A stretch of 64,000 nt of DNA from the NCBI GenBank assembly GCA_944323205.1, contig CALURO010000001.1, forward strand, positions 1-64,000, written 5' to 3'. This DNA is from an uncultured Mucispirillum sp. (GTDB taxonomy: Bacteria; Chrysiogenota; Deferribacteres; Deferribacterales; Mucispirillaceae). Below are positions 1 through 7,142 of the stretch, piece by piece. Position 1 is the stretch's first letter. Each line of letters opens with the position of its first letter. The position numbers and the translations under genes are program-made. A model generated the notes under the pieces. That model had not been told where the DNA came from and did not search any database. It saw nothing but the letters and a program-made list of their open reading frames with translations.

Positions 1-153
1 CTGCTCATACATAAATTATACTTATCTTTTGGCAGCTGCTCACACCGCCAAAAGCATGCTCAAAAGGAAAAAGCCTGCAAACCAAGCCTTATTAATAAAG
101 TCTTATAAGACTTCATTAATAAAACCTTATTAAAAAGCATATATAAACAAAAA

Positions 154-186
154 AGCCGACAGTATGCTAAAACATAAAGTCGGCTT
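154..186 (-). terminator. Intrinsic terminator, minus strand
   Basis: Stem AGCCGAC (154-160) pairs with GTCGGCT (179-185). On the minus strand the stem is followed by six T residues (plus-strand A run 149-154). This has the form of a rho-independent terminator for leftward transcription. The upstream gene on the minus strand is not identified. Confidence 0.5.
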
Positions 187-294
187 AATTGGTTTAATAC
201 CGTTATAAACATTAAAATTTAATTTTTAATATAAATATAATTATATAATATGTAAATTATTTTTTTTTAAATTTATAAAGCAACCCAAAAAAAA

Positions 295-325
295 GAGCTG
301 ACAAAGATATTATCTTTACCAGCTC
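295..325 (-). terminator. Intrinsic terminator, minus strand
   Basis: Arms GAGCTG (295-300) and CAGCTC (320-325) pair, with an inner pairing of AAGATA with TATCTT. A run of eight A precedes the stem on the plus strand, so the minus-strand transcript would end in a U run. It is the second leftward terminator in this gene-free region. Confidence 0.5.
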
Positions 326-573
326 AATTATTTTGATACCTTAACTATTCATCTTTAACTAGAAATAATTTAGTATTTCTTTTTTTACTTTCTATATTTC
401 CTTTATCGGAAATATTTTTATTTACTTTAATCTTTTTTTTTAATTTTTTAAAGGCTTTATAAATAATCTGTCTCCCTTATGAAACTATTATCGGAATATA
501 GAAAAATTACTTTAATAAATTTTTTATAATTTTAAATATTATTTTTGAACTTACTTAAAAATGGATGTATTTA

Positions 574-823
574 AAAATAAAAGTTTAAATAGATTCTTCG
601 CCTACTATCGTAGGCTCTGAATGACAGTGGTATATTGGCAACTATTACCATTTTGTCACTCAGAGGGAGCTTGCGACCGAAGAGTCTATAATTTTTACAA
701 GCTAGAACATTATAAGATTCTTCGCCTGAATGCTCAGGCTCTGAATGACAGTTATTACAATTATTTATATTTTTACATATATTATCAAGTAGTTATAGCA
801 TTTTTAATAAAAAAATGGGGTAC
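574..823 (-). repeat. Dispersed palindromic repeat, copy 1
   Basis: This is a 250-bp copy of the repeat family in this window. It contains the modules GATTCTTCGCC, TCTGAATGACAG and GTCACTCAGAG, and ends in the terminal module TTAATAAAAAAATGGGGTAC. It is an almost exact inverted duplicate of the left two thirds of the copy at 31338-31590, including flanking AAAATAAAAGTTTAAATAG. A 78-codon open frame across it (621-857) is repeated in the other copy and is an artefact of the repeat. Confidence 0.85.
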
Positions 824-929
824 ACACAGAAAAAAAGTATTGCAATTTATAAAATAATGTATAATATTATATTTATATTATACTATGTGCGTATGTATAA
901 TATGTTTTAAGAACATGCAGCATGTGCGT

Positions 930-1116
930 AAACTGTATGTTTAAAAGGAGCGAACAAGAGCCTGCCAGTGAAATCAGGGGGTTTCTTTCGCTAAGTTTGT
1001 TTTAACAGCTTAGCAATGTAGGTTATTAGTGAATGGATAACTTATTATTACATTTTAATATGGTATCAAAATATATGAGCCAAGTCAGGATTATACCCTG
1101 TTACTTGGATTTTTTG
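930..1116 (+). ncRNA. Putative structured RNA with terminator
   Basis: The stretch has no open frame but several nested pairings: AGCGAA with TTCGCT (about 950-991), GCTAAG with CTTAGC (about 989-1015), and AATGTA..TACATT (about 1016-1055) enclosing GTTAT..ATAAC. The first two overlap, so they could be alternative folds. A rho-independent terminator follows at 1080-1115. A short motif, CCTGCCAGTG-N6-GGGGGT followed by a hairpin, recurs in the 807-aa flagellin leader at about 6776-6797 on the same strand. It does not match the conserved cores of 6S RNA, tmRNA, RNase P RNA, SRP RNA or the common riboswitches that I can recall. Either strand could be the RNA. Confidence 0.35.
1080..1115 (+). terminator. 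Intrinsic terminator
   Basis: CCAAGT (1080-1085) pairs with ACTTGG (1103-1108), with inner CAGG/CCTG pairing, followed by a run of six T (1110-1115). It ends the putative structured RNA upstream. Confidence 0.75.
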
Positions 1117-1185
1117 TTTTAGGCTTTAAATATATTTATATTTTTAAATATATAGTCTAAAATTGTATATATTAAAGATTTAAGC

Positions 1186-1277
1186 TGTTGAAACATTTAT
1201 TTTTAAATATTTATAAGTATAAATGTATGTATCAACACAATTGAGCCGCATTAGTTAATACTGATGTGGCTTTTTTT
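1186..1277 (+). ncRNA. Putative small structured RNA
   Basis: A long hairpin is formed by TGTTGA (1186-1191) with TCAACA (1232-1237) and ACATTTAT (1193-1200) with ATAAATGT (1219-1226). It is followed directly by a terminator at 1244-1277. There is no coding frame. The layout of a stable stem plus terminator, lying behind another terminator, suggests a separate small transcript. No family is recognised. Confidence 0.3.
1244..1277 (+). terminator. Intrinsic terminator
   Basis: AGCCGCAT (1244-1251) pairs with ATGTGGCT (1264-1271) with one G-U pair, followed by seven T residues. It is the second rightward terminator in a region without protein genes. Confidence 0.75.
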
Positions 1278-1303
1278 GTTTATAACATAAGGAGCGAAAA
1301 AAT

Positions 1304-1330
1304 ATGCGGATATCAAAGCCAAATTCATAA
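1304..1330 (+). CDS. Possible 8-codon leader ORF upstream of flagellin
   Basis: AAGGAG (about 1289-1294) lies a suitable distance before an ATG that opens a frame of eight codons (MRISKPNS) ending in TAA. It sits in the 5' region of the 501-aa flagellin gene, about 510 bases before its start. A similar mini-ORF with a strong ribosome binding site lies in the leader of the other flagellin. It may be a leader peptide, the stump of a lost gene, or chance. Confidence 0.25.
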   Translation: MRISKPNS

Positions 1331-1838
1331 TTAATAACTAAAAATATTATTTAAAAATGCATGATTTAGAAGAATACTGATAAGTTTGCAATTATAATTA
1401 CAGTTTATAAATATCAGAATATTAACTGTAAACTCAGCTGTTTTTAAAACTGATGATGTTGTGAATATTACAAAACAGTAAAGATAAAATCTTTGAAATT
1501 TGCAAACTGTTTTTAAGCAGTATCTACTATTTTTGCATACCATTATTACATAATTATATAATTTACTAATAATAAATATAGTTTATTATATTTTGCCTAA
1601 TGGATTTTTGCGATAAATAAACTATATTTGTAAATTAAAATTTTATTAATATTTTTTGGAGGTATTTGGGAATTATAGGGTTATTTTATTAGTTAAGTTT
1701 GATATTACTATACAATATCTGTGCAAGGAAGATTATGATATTTAAGTTATATTTGGCGGTATAACAATTATATGTAAATTAATATTATAATAAGGATATT
1801 ATAATATAATTTTGATAACATTCATGGAGGATATTATT
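1331..1838. other. Flagellin upstream region
   Basis: This gene-free stretch precedes the 501-aa flagellin. It is very AT-rich and contains a perfect 14-base inverted repeat at 1574-1587 and 1616-1629. No clear sigma-28 or sigma-54 promoter could be fixed by eye. A minus-strand 70-codon frame at 1331-1543 has low-complexity content and no ribosome binding site and is not called. Confidence 0.5.
1574..1629. repeat. Perfect inverted repeat
   Basis: AAATATAGTTTATT at 1574-1587 is the exact reverse complement of the sequence at 1616-1629, with a 28-base spacer. There is no T run behind it, so it is not a classical terminator. It could be a protein-binding site or an mRNA hairpin in the flagellin leader. 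Confidence 0.5.
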
Positions 1839-3344
1839 ATGGCTATTTCAATTATTAATAATTCAACAGCAATAGGTGCTCAAGGCAGTGTAAATAATGC
1901 TAACAACAGCTTAACAAAAACATTAAAAGCTTTATCTACTGGGTTAAGAATAAATAGTGCAGCAGATGATGCGTCAGGTTTAGCAGTTTCTGAAAAATTA
2001 AGAGGACAGATTTCTGGTCTTGAAAAAGCTGCTTCTAATGCTCAAGACGCTATCAGTTTACTGCAAACAGCAGAAGGTGCTATGGGCTCTATGACATCAA
2101 TGATACAAAGGATAAGAGAGCTTGCAGTTCAAGCAGGCGACCCAGCTTATACATCAAATGACCGTGCAATGTTACAGCTTGAAGTAGACCAGCTAAAAGA
2201 AGAAATAGACAGAGTTTCTAATACAACAGAATTTAATACTAAAAAACTTCTTAATGGTGATGCAGCAGGTATATGGTCTTATGCGTCAACTGCCGCCTCT
2301 TCTGCTTCAATAGAAGCAATTATTAAAGGGGCACCTGCTGCAGGAGATTACAATATTTCAGCTACTATAACATCAGGTACTGCAGCTACTTATTCATCAA
2401 ATATTTTTACAAGAGTTTCATCTGCTAATTCAACAGTTAATGTTGTTGCTAGTGCTGGAACAACATTAAATGATATAGTTGCTTTTAAAGATGCAAATGG
2501 AAATAATATATTAGCAAATACGCAAATACTTACAATATATGCTGGAAATGGAGAATCTGCAGAAGTTGTGATACAAGGGGATATGACACTTGATGGCTTA
2601 CAGTCTGCTTTAAATACAGCAATGCAGGAGTTGGGCTTAGGTGCTTCAGGTAATAATACATTAGTTAGTACTACATCATCAGGTGCATTTACATTTCAAG
2701 CAAGTGCAACTGGCAGTTTTTCAGAATTATCATTTGCTGGTGATGAAGATTTAATAAATGCATTAGGTATTCACCAAACATCAGAAGCAACAGATGGCTC
2801 TATTAGTGTAAATATTACAGATACTGATGGCGCTGCTCTAGCAAGCGGTTCTACTAATGACGGAAGAGTAAGAAATTTAATAGATGGAGTAGATATTGAT
2901 ATACAGTCATATGCATCTGGAACATACACCTTCCGACTTCATGTTAAAGATAATGCAACAAAAGCAGCAGTCGGTGCAAATGAAGGTCAGGTTTTAGATA
3001 TATCTATAGGCAGACTTGATACTAAATCATTAGATATAGATGGTGTAAATGTGGCAACTTTTGATGCAGCACAAAATTCTATTTCAAAACTTGATTATGC
3101 ACTAGAACAAATTTCAAAAGCAAGAGCAACAGCTGGTGCCCAAATGAACAGGTTAGAATATACTATAAGCAACCTGAATACTACAAGAGAAAATATGGTG
3201 GCAGCTGAAAGCCGTATCCGTGATTTAGATATTGCTCAAGCATCTAGTGATTTAGCAGCACAGCAGGTATTAATGCAGTCAGCTACTGCAATGCTCGCTC
3301 AGGCTAACCAAATACCAAGTTACGCTATGACACTGCTTTCATAA
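1839..3344 (+). CDS. fliC: Flagellin (501 aa)
   Basis: This is the structural subunit of the flagellar filament, exported through the flagellar secretion apparatus. Residues 1-150 match the flagellin D0/D1 region, with motifs such as LSTGLRINSAADDASGLA and NTTEFNTKKLLNG. The last 100 residues hold the C-terminal D1/D0 helices, including AESRIRDLD and ending in LLS. The central part is a variable Ala/Ser/Thr-rich domain. The start is the ATG at 1839, preceded by GGAGG at 1826-1830; an in-frame upstream ATG at 1812 lacks a binding site. The gene is followed closely by a small ORF and a terminator. A larger paralogue lies on the opposite strand at 4067-6490. Confidence 0.95.
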   Translation: MAISIINNSTAIGAQGSVNNANNSLTKTLKALSTGLRINSAADDASGLAVSEKLRGQISGLEKAASNAQDAISLLQTAEGAMGSMTSMIQRIRELAVQAGDPAYTSNDRAMLQLEVDQLKEEIDRVSNTTEFNTKKLLNGDAAGIWSYASTAASSASIEAIIKGAPAAGDYNISATITSGTAATYSSNIFTRVSSANSTVNVVASAGTTLNDIVAFKDANGNNILANTQILTIYAGNGESAEVVIQGDMTLDGLQSALNTAMQELGLGASGNNTLVSTTSSGAFTFQASATGSFSELSFAGDEDLINALGIHQTSEATDGSISVNITDTDGAALASGSTNDGRVRNLIDGVDIDIQSYASGTYTFRLHVKDNATKAAVGANEGQVLDISIGRLDTKSLDIDGVNVATFDAAQNSISKLDYALEQISKARATAGAQMNRLEYTISNLNTTRENMVAAESRIRDLDIAQASSDLAAQQVLMQSATAMLAQANQIPSYAMTLLS

Positions 3345-3378
3345 TAAGCTAAATAATAAGTAATATATAAGGACGGGT

Positions 3379-3705
3379 ATGCTTATGGATAATATTAACA
3401 AAGTATCTAAAATAGATACCAGCTTAAATGATTCCGCATACCGCGGGTCTCAAAACGATAAAAAAGTGGAGCGAAACAAAATTGAAAAAGTAAGTTTCAG
3501 TGATATTTATGATATAAGACTTCTTTCTGCACAGATGAATAAAAGCTCAAGTGAATTTAAACTTGAAAGTGTAGAAGAAGTAAATAAAGAATTAAAAAAT
3601 GTTATAAAAAACTTAGATGGTGAAAAAGCTGATAATTTGCTAGATGCTTTCCCATCAGAAGATATTATTGAGCTTGCTAAAATGATGTGGAAAAATACCA
3701 ATTAA
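3379..3705 (+). CDS. Hypothetical protein cotranscribed with flagellin
   Basis: A 108-aa hydrophilic protein with no signal peptide or membrane segment. The start at ATG 3379 follows AAGGA with a five-base gap. It lies 34 bases behind the flagellin stop and before the shared terminator at 3747-3775, so it is probably cotranscribed. The C-terminal half is predicted helical (repeated Glu, Lys, Leu). Small genes next to flagellin often encode FlaG, FlaF, FliS or other export factors, but I see no clear match to any of these. Its role is unknown; a flagellar chaperone or regulator is only a guess from position. Confidence 0.7.
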   Translation: MLMDNINKVSKIDTSLNDSAYRGSQNDKKVERNKIEKVSFSDIYDIRLLSAQMNKSSSEFKLESVEEVNKELKNVIKNLDGEKADNLLDAFPSEDIIELAKMMWKNTN

Positions 3706-3746
3706 GTTTCATATGCCACAAAGCCTGTAAATTAAGGTAAATTATG

Positions 3747-3775
3747 CCCCAGTATATTATATACTGGGGTTTTTT
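3747..3775 (+). terminator. Intrinsic terminator after flagellin operon
   Basis: CCCCAGTAT (3747-3755) pairs perfectly with ATACTGGGG (3761-3769) around a five-base loop and is followed by six T. This is a strong terminator for the flagellin and the small gene behind it. Confidence 0.9.
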
Positions 3776-3837
3776 AGTGGTTATAGTTGATTATTAGAGT
3801 TACCTAAAAATTTTATATAGTGTAGAAAAAATCTGGA

Positions 3838-4009
3838 GATACCCCATTTTTATTAAAAAATGCTATAACCACTTGATAATATATGTAAAAATAGAAATAA
3901 TCTCAGGCAACTGTCATTCAGAGGGAGCTTGCGACCGAAAAGTCTGTAATTTTTACTAGCTAGGATATTATAAAATTTGAGCCTGACTATCTCAGGCTCA
4001 GAATAACAA
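3838..4009 (+). repeat. Dispersed palindromic repeat, copy 2
   Basis: It begins with the terminal module TACCCCATTTTTATTAAAAA and continues with ACTTGATAATATATGTAAAA, TGTCATTCAGAGGGAG and a degenerate right part. It lies between the convergent flagellin genes. The right terminal module is missing, so the copy is truncated. Confidence 0.75.
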
Positions 4010-4031
4010 TAGTATTATTAGCTTATTTAAT

Positions 4032-4066
4032 AAACTTAAAGCTCCCGTTTGGGAGCTTATAAGTTT
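4032..4066 (-). terminator. Hairpin terminator of the 807-aa flagellin
   Basis: AAGCTCCC pairs with GGGAGCTT (4039-4057), extended by an outer AAACTTA/TAAGTTT pairing. It abuts the stop codon of the minus-strand flagellin. The T run on the minus side is weak, so efficiency is uncertain. Confidence 0.6.
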
Positions 4067-6490
4067 TTAATTGATTGTCTGCAGCAGTGTAAGAGCCTGT
4101 TGTGGTATTCTGTTTGCCTGTGCTACCATTGATGTAGCTGATTGAACTAAGATTTGGTTTTTAGTTAAATTAGTTGTTTCTTCAGCTATATCTAAGTCCC
4201 TTATTCTAGATTCTGCGGCTGTTAAATTTTCTCTTGCAGTGTCTAAATTAGAAATAGTATATTCTAACCTGTTCATTTGAGCACCTACAGTTGCCCTTGT
4301 AGAACTTAATATTTCAAGAGCTTTGTCAATTTTTGTTATAGACCTTTGGGAGAGTTCCATATCCATAACATATACATCATCAATTTCGAGCCCAGTCGTG
4401 TCAAGCTGGCCAACAGATATATTTAAAGTCTGACCTTCATTCGCACCTATTTGGAGTTCAGTGCGGTTGTCTACTACGTGTAAATATGCTGTTGAAACTT
4501 CATTTGTTGCATTAAATTCAAAGCTTTTTGTGCTGTCATTCCATACAGGCTCAACACCTGCATCTTGTTCTATTGTTATATCCATACCATCAATAATGTT
4601 TCTTGCTTTACCGTCATTAACATTATCACTGCCTATAAACTTACCAGTATGGGCATCTGTAACTGTTACATCAATACTTGAATTTACTCCTTCCTGAATA
4701 GTTGCTAAACCTAAAGCATTCATTAAGTTTTGGTCGCCTGTAAATACAAGCTCGCTGTCTGTTCCAAGTGCTGCTGTTTGTATTACAAATGTTCCCGGAA
4801 CTGATTCATTTGTGCCTGCTGTTGCTTTATAAGAATCACTGTTAGCTACCCCTTCTTTACTTACATACCTTACAAGGCTTTCATTTACTGTTCTGCCGCT
4901 TGATGTGCTTTCATCTGCACCTAAACCAAGCTCCATTAAAGCAGCTGTTAATTTTTTATCAAAATCTTCAATAGTATCGTCCTGCTCTAAGTAAATTGTT
5001 GTAGATTTACCTTGGTTGTAAATTGTAAGCTCTTGTGTATTTGCAAGTATATTTACTCCATCAGCATTTGTAAACTGTGTTAAATCTGATAATTTAGTAT
5101 CTTTTGTTGCTGGTCCACTATCCCTTACATTGACTGTGGTTACACCTGAAGTAAGTATACCTGCTGTTGGGGTTGTAGCACCAGCCTGCCCTTCTCTAAA
5201 CTCTACTGTTAAGCTGCCATAATCTACAACTCCAGTTTTTGGGTCCATTGTTGCCATATGGTATTTAATTTCATTATAATCAATTTTTTCATCACCATTA
5301 TCTGCTTTAACTAAACTGCCTGCTGCAGAATATGTTAATATCGGACCATTATCAATTTGTAATGAACCAGAGCCACTTGCTGCACCATTAAATGCTGTAT
5401 GCTCTGTATCAAATACTGATACTATTTTATCTCCCGGCTGGATTGTTGAGCCAGCACCTGGAAGTCTTAAAGTCATTTCTGCAGGTGTAGGATTATCACC
5501 ACCTAAACTTAAAGTAATTGTTGCTGTTGCATTAGCTGCAGCTGTTGCTTCTACCCATGAACTCATTTCACCAGTTTTACTGTCCATATAACGATAGCGA
5601 TATGTAAAACCACCTGTTACTGAACCATCTGCTGTATCTACTATTTCTACTTCATAATAACCAGACATAGTGTTATTATTGCTTGTAAAAGTTGCTGATG
5701 ATACTCTCCAGTTAGACTGGCTGCCTTCTGCACCATGATAAGTCTGCATAGCACTTAATGTATGCGTTGCAATTGTTGCAGTAGTTGTTGCTGAAACACT
5801 TCCTTTAACTACTACTGACATACCAGCAGTATTTGTAACAGGTATATTTTCTGGGTCTCTTACACTTGTAACAGATGCACTTGCTGGGTTAGTATTTGTC
5901 ACTTCTGAAACTAACACACCATCTTTTACCTGCATAATTTGTGATTTATATACATTATTTTGTCCCGGCTGAACTGAAGTATCTACTTTATAGTTACCTT
6001 CTGCAACTTCTGGACCTTTTACTACTGCACCTAAATAGTTTTCTGTGGAACTCCATAAAGCGGTGCCGCTTCCGTCAAGCAGTTTTTTAGTATTAAATTC
6101 TGATGTTTGGGAAATACGGTTAATTTCGTCTTTTAACTGGTCAACTTCTAACTGTAACATTTCCCTGTCGTTAGTTGTATATATACCGTTACCTGCCTGC
6201 ACTGCAAGCTCACGCATACGCTGAAGCATAGATGTAACTGACGCCATAGCACCCTCAGCAGTTTGTAAATATGAAATACCATCTTGAGCATTCATACTTG
6301 CTCTTTTCATACCGCTGATTTGACCGCGTAATTTTTCTGATATTGCAAGTCCTGAAGCATCATCTGCTGCAGTGTTTATTCTTAATCCTGAAGATAATCT
6401 TTGTAACGATTTTGTTTGAGCATTATTTGCAATGTTTAAATATCTCTGTGCACCTAAGCTGGTCACATTATTATAAATTGATAAAGCCAT
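4067..6490 (-). CDS. fliC: Large flagellin (807 aa)
   Basis: A second filament subunit, well above the usual 270-550 residues. The N-terminal 150 residues carry the D0/D1 motifs (LSSGLRINTAADDASGLA, SEFNTKKLLDG) and the C-terminal 110 residues carry the matching helices (AESRIRDLD, then QQALTLLQTIN at the end). Compared with the 501-aa paralogue, about 300 extra residues are inserted in the surface-exposed middle, rich in Thr, Ser, Gly and Ala. Both share a segment near NTQELTIYNQG. The start is preceded by GGAGG. A sigma-28-like promoter at 6831-6858 and a 340-base leader precede it, suggesting separate control from the smaller flagellin. Confidence 0.93.
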   Translation of the reverse strand: MALSIYNNVTSLGAQRYLNIANNAQTKSLQRLSSGLRINTAADDASGLAISEKLRGQISGMKRASMNAQDGISYLQTAEGAMASVTSMLQRMRELAVQAGNGIYTTNDREMLQLEVDQLKDEINRISQTSEFNTKKLLDGSGTALWSSTENYLGAVVKGPEVAEGNYKVDTSVQPGQNNVYKSQIMQVKDGVLVSEVTNTNPASASVTSVRDPENIPVTNTAGMSVVVKGSVSATTTATIATHTLSAMQTYHGAEGSQSNWRVSSATFTSNNNTMSGYYEVEIVDTADGSVTGGFTYRYRYMDSKTGEMSSWVEATAAANATATITLSLGGDNPTPAEMTLRLPGAGSTIQPGDKIVSVFDTEHTAFNGAASGSGSLQIDNGPILTYSAAGSLVKADNGDEKIDYNEIKYHMATMDPKTGVVDYGSLTVEFREGQAGATTPTAGILTSGVTTVNVRDSGPATKDTKLSDLTQFTNADGVNILANTQELTIYNQGKSTTIYLEQDDTIEDFDKKLTAALMELGLGADESTSSGRTVNESLVRYVSKEGVANSDSYKATAGTNESVPGTFVIQTAALGTDSELVFTGDQNLMNALGLATIQEGVNSSIDVTVTDAHTGKFIGSDNVNDGKARNIIDGMDITIEQDAGVEPVWNDSTKSFEFNATNEVSTAYLHVVDNRTELQIGANEGQTLNISVGQLDTTGLEIDDVYVMDMELSQRSITKIDKALEILSSTRATVGAQMNRLEYTISNLDTARENLTAAESRIRDLDIAEETTNLTKNQILVQSATSMVAQANRIPQQALTLLQTIN

Positions 6491-6830
6491 GACATACCTC
6501 CGTGTAAGTGCTTTACTGCGGGGCTTCCTTGCCCGAAATTCCTTTTTTTTAATACTTTTTTAATTTAAAGTTTGTCCTTGCATTTTTGGTCGGTTATGAT
6601 TTCTTGAAAATTTAAGAAATCTTATAAATCGCTTTTCTCATAATGCCTTCTCCTTAACCTTTTCAGGTTAGTTTGTCGACATACGATTTAAAAGATTAAT
6701 GATATGTTCGTCATGCCGACCTGATTGTTTCAGTATCTTCTTTTTTTGTAAGGCTGCTTCCCTTAAACCTGCTAGTGCCTTTGGGGGTCAAAAGCGGCTT
6801 ATTTATTAGAGTAAGCTCCCTACATAAGCT
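6491..6830 (-). promoter_or_regulatory. Long structured leader of the large flagellin
   Basis: About 340 bases separate the predicted promoter from the start codon. On the minus strand the leader holds a hairpin GCTTA..TAAGC near 6800, a motif ACCCCC-N5-CACTAGCAGG, a small TAACC..GGTTA hairpin just before an AAGGAG site (6650-6655), and a 9-codon ORF (6612-6641). The same strings in inverse occur at about 960-1015. This arrangement suggests post-transcriptional control, but no known riboswitch is recognised. Confidence 0.4.
6612..6641 (-). CDS. Possible 9-codon leader ORF
   Basis: ATG at 6641 opens a short frame, MRKAIYKIS, ending in TAA at 6612. AAGGAG lies eight bases upstream, a better site than many full genes have here. 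It sits 121 bases before the large flagellin start. A leader peptide linked to flagellin translation is possible; it may also be chance. Confidence 0.3.
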   Translation of the reverse strand: MRKAIYKIS

Positions 6831-6858
6831 ATATCGTCAAATAGTTTAAAATACTTTA
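6831..6858 (-). promoter_or_regulatory. Predicted sigma-28 (FliA) promoter of the large flagellin
   Basis: On the minus strand TAAAGTAT (6851-6858), a 12-base spacer, and GACGATAT (6831-6838) resemble the sigma-28 consensus TAAAGTTT-N11-GCCGATAA, at 7/8 and 6/8 matches with a spacer one base longer. Location upstream of a flagellin gene supports it. Confidence 0.5.
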
Positions 6859-6960
6859 GAAAAAAATTTATTTTTTTTTAATCTTCTAATCTATCAGTAT
6901 TCTTATTTATAATATCGTATAATTTTAAAATTACTTTATGGTTATTTTTGGGTAAGTCTA

Positions 6961-7072
6961 CTTCGCCTACTATCGCAGGCTCTGAATGACAGTCTATGGC
7001 AATTATTCATATTTTTACATATATTATCAAGTAGTTATAGCATTTTTTAATAAAAAAACAGGATATCCCCAG
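6961..7072 (-). repeat. Dispersed palindromic repeat, copy 3
   Basis: A shortened copy: CTTCGCCTACTATCGCAGGC, TCTGAATGACAG, then the terminal module ATATATTATCAAGTAGTTAT and TTTTTTAATAAAAAAACAGG. It lies just upstream of the accessory cassette and is inverted relative to copy 4 at 10755-10957, which lies on the other side. Confidence 0.75.
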
Positions 7073-7142
7073 TATAATTATTTATTGATAAAGTAAAAAC
7101 TATATGATAAATAAATTATATCTTATTTATATGGATAAAGTT

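Larger units (their letters stand above)
1..573. other. AT-rich non-coding stretch
   Basis: No reading frame with a ribosome binding site or recognisable product is visible. The stretch holds a weak hairpin near 27-53 (TTTTGGC paired with GCCAAAA) and two stronger hairpins listed separately at 154-186 and 295-325. Both stronger hairpins have their T run on the minus strand, which suggests leftward transcription ends here, although no minus-strand gene is seen to the right before the flagellin region. Confidence 0.6.

Noticed and set aside
621..857. 78-codon plus-strand open frame
   Set aside because: It lies inside repeat copy 1 and the same peptide start appears on the other strand in copy 5; no ribosome binding site and no protein-like conservation.
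930..1116. Structured RNA as 6S RNA or cobalamin riboswitch
   Set aside because: The string CCTGCC recalls a B12 box and the size fits 6S RNA, but the other conserved cores of either family are absent.
1331..1543. 70-codon minus-strand frame before flagellin
   Set aside because: Low-complexity, no ribosome binding site, many palindromic strings; no recognisable product.
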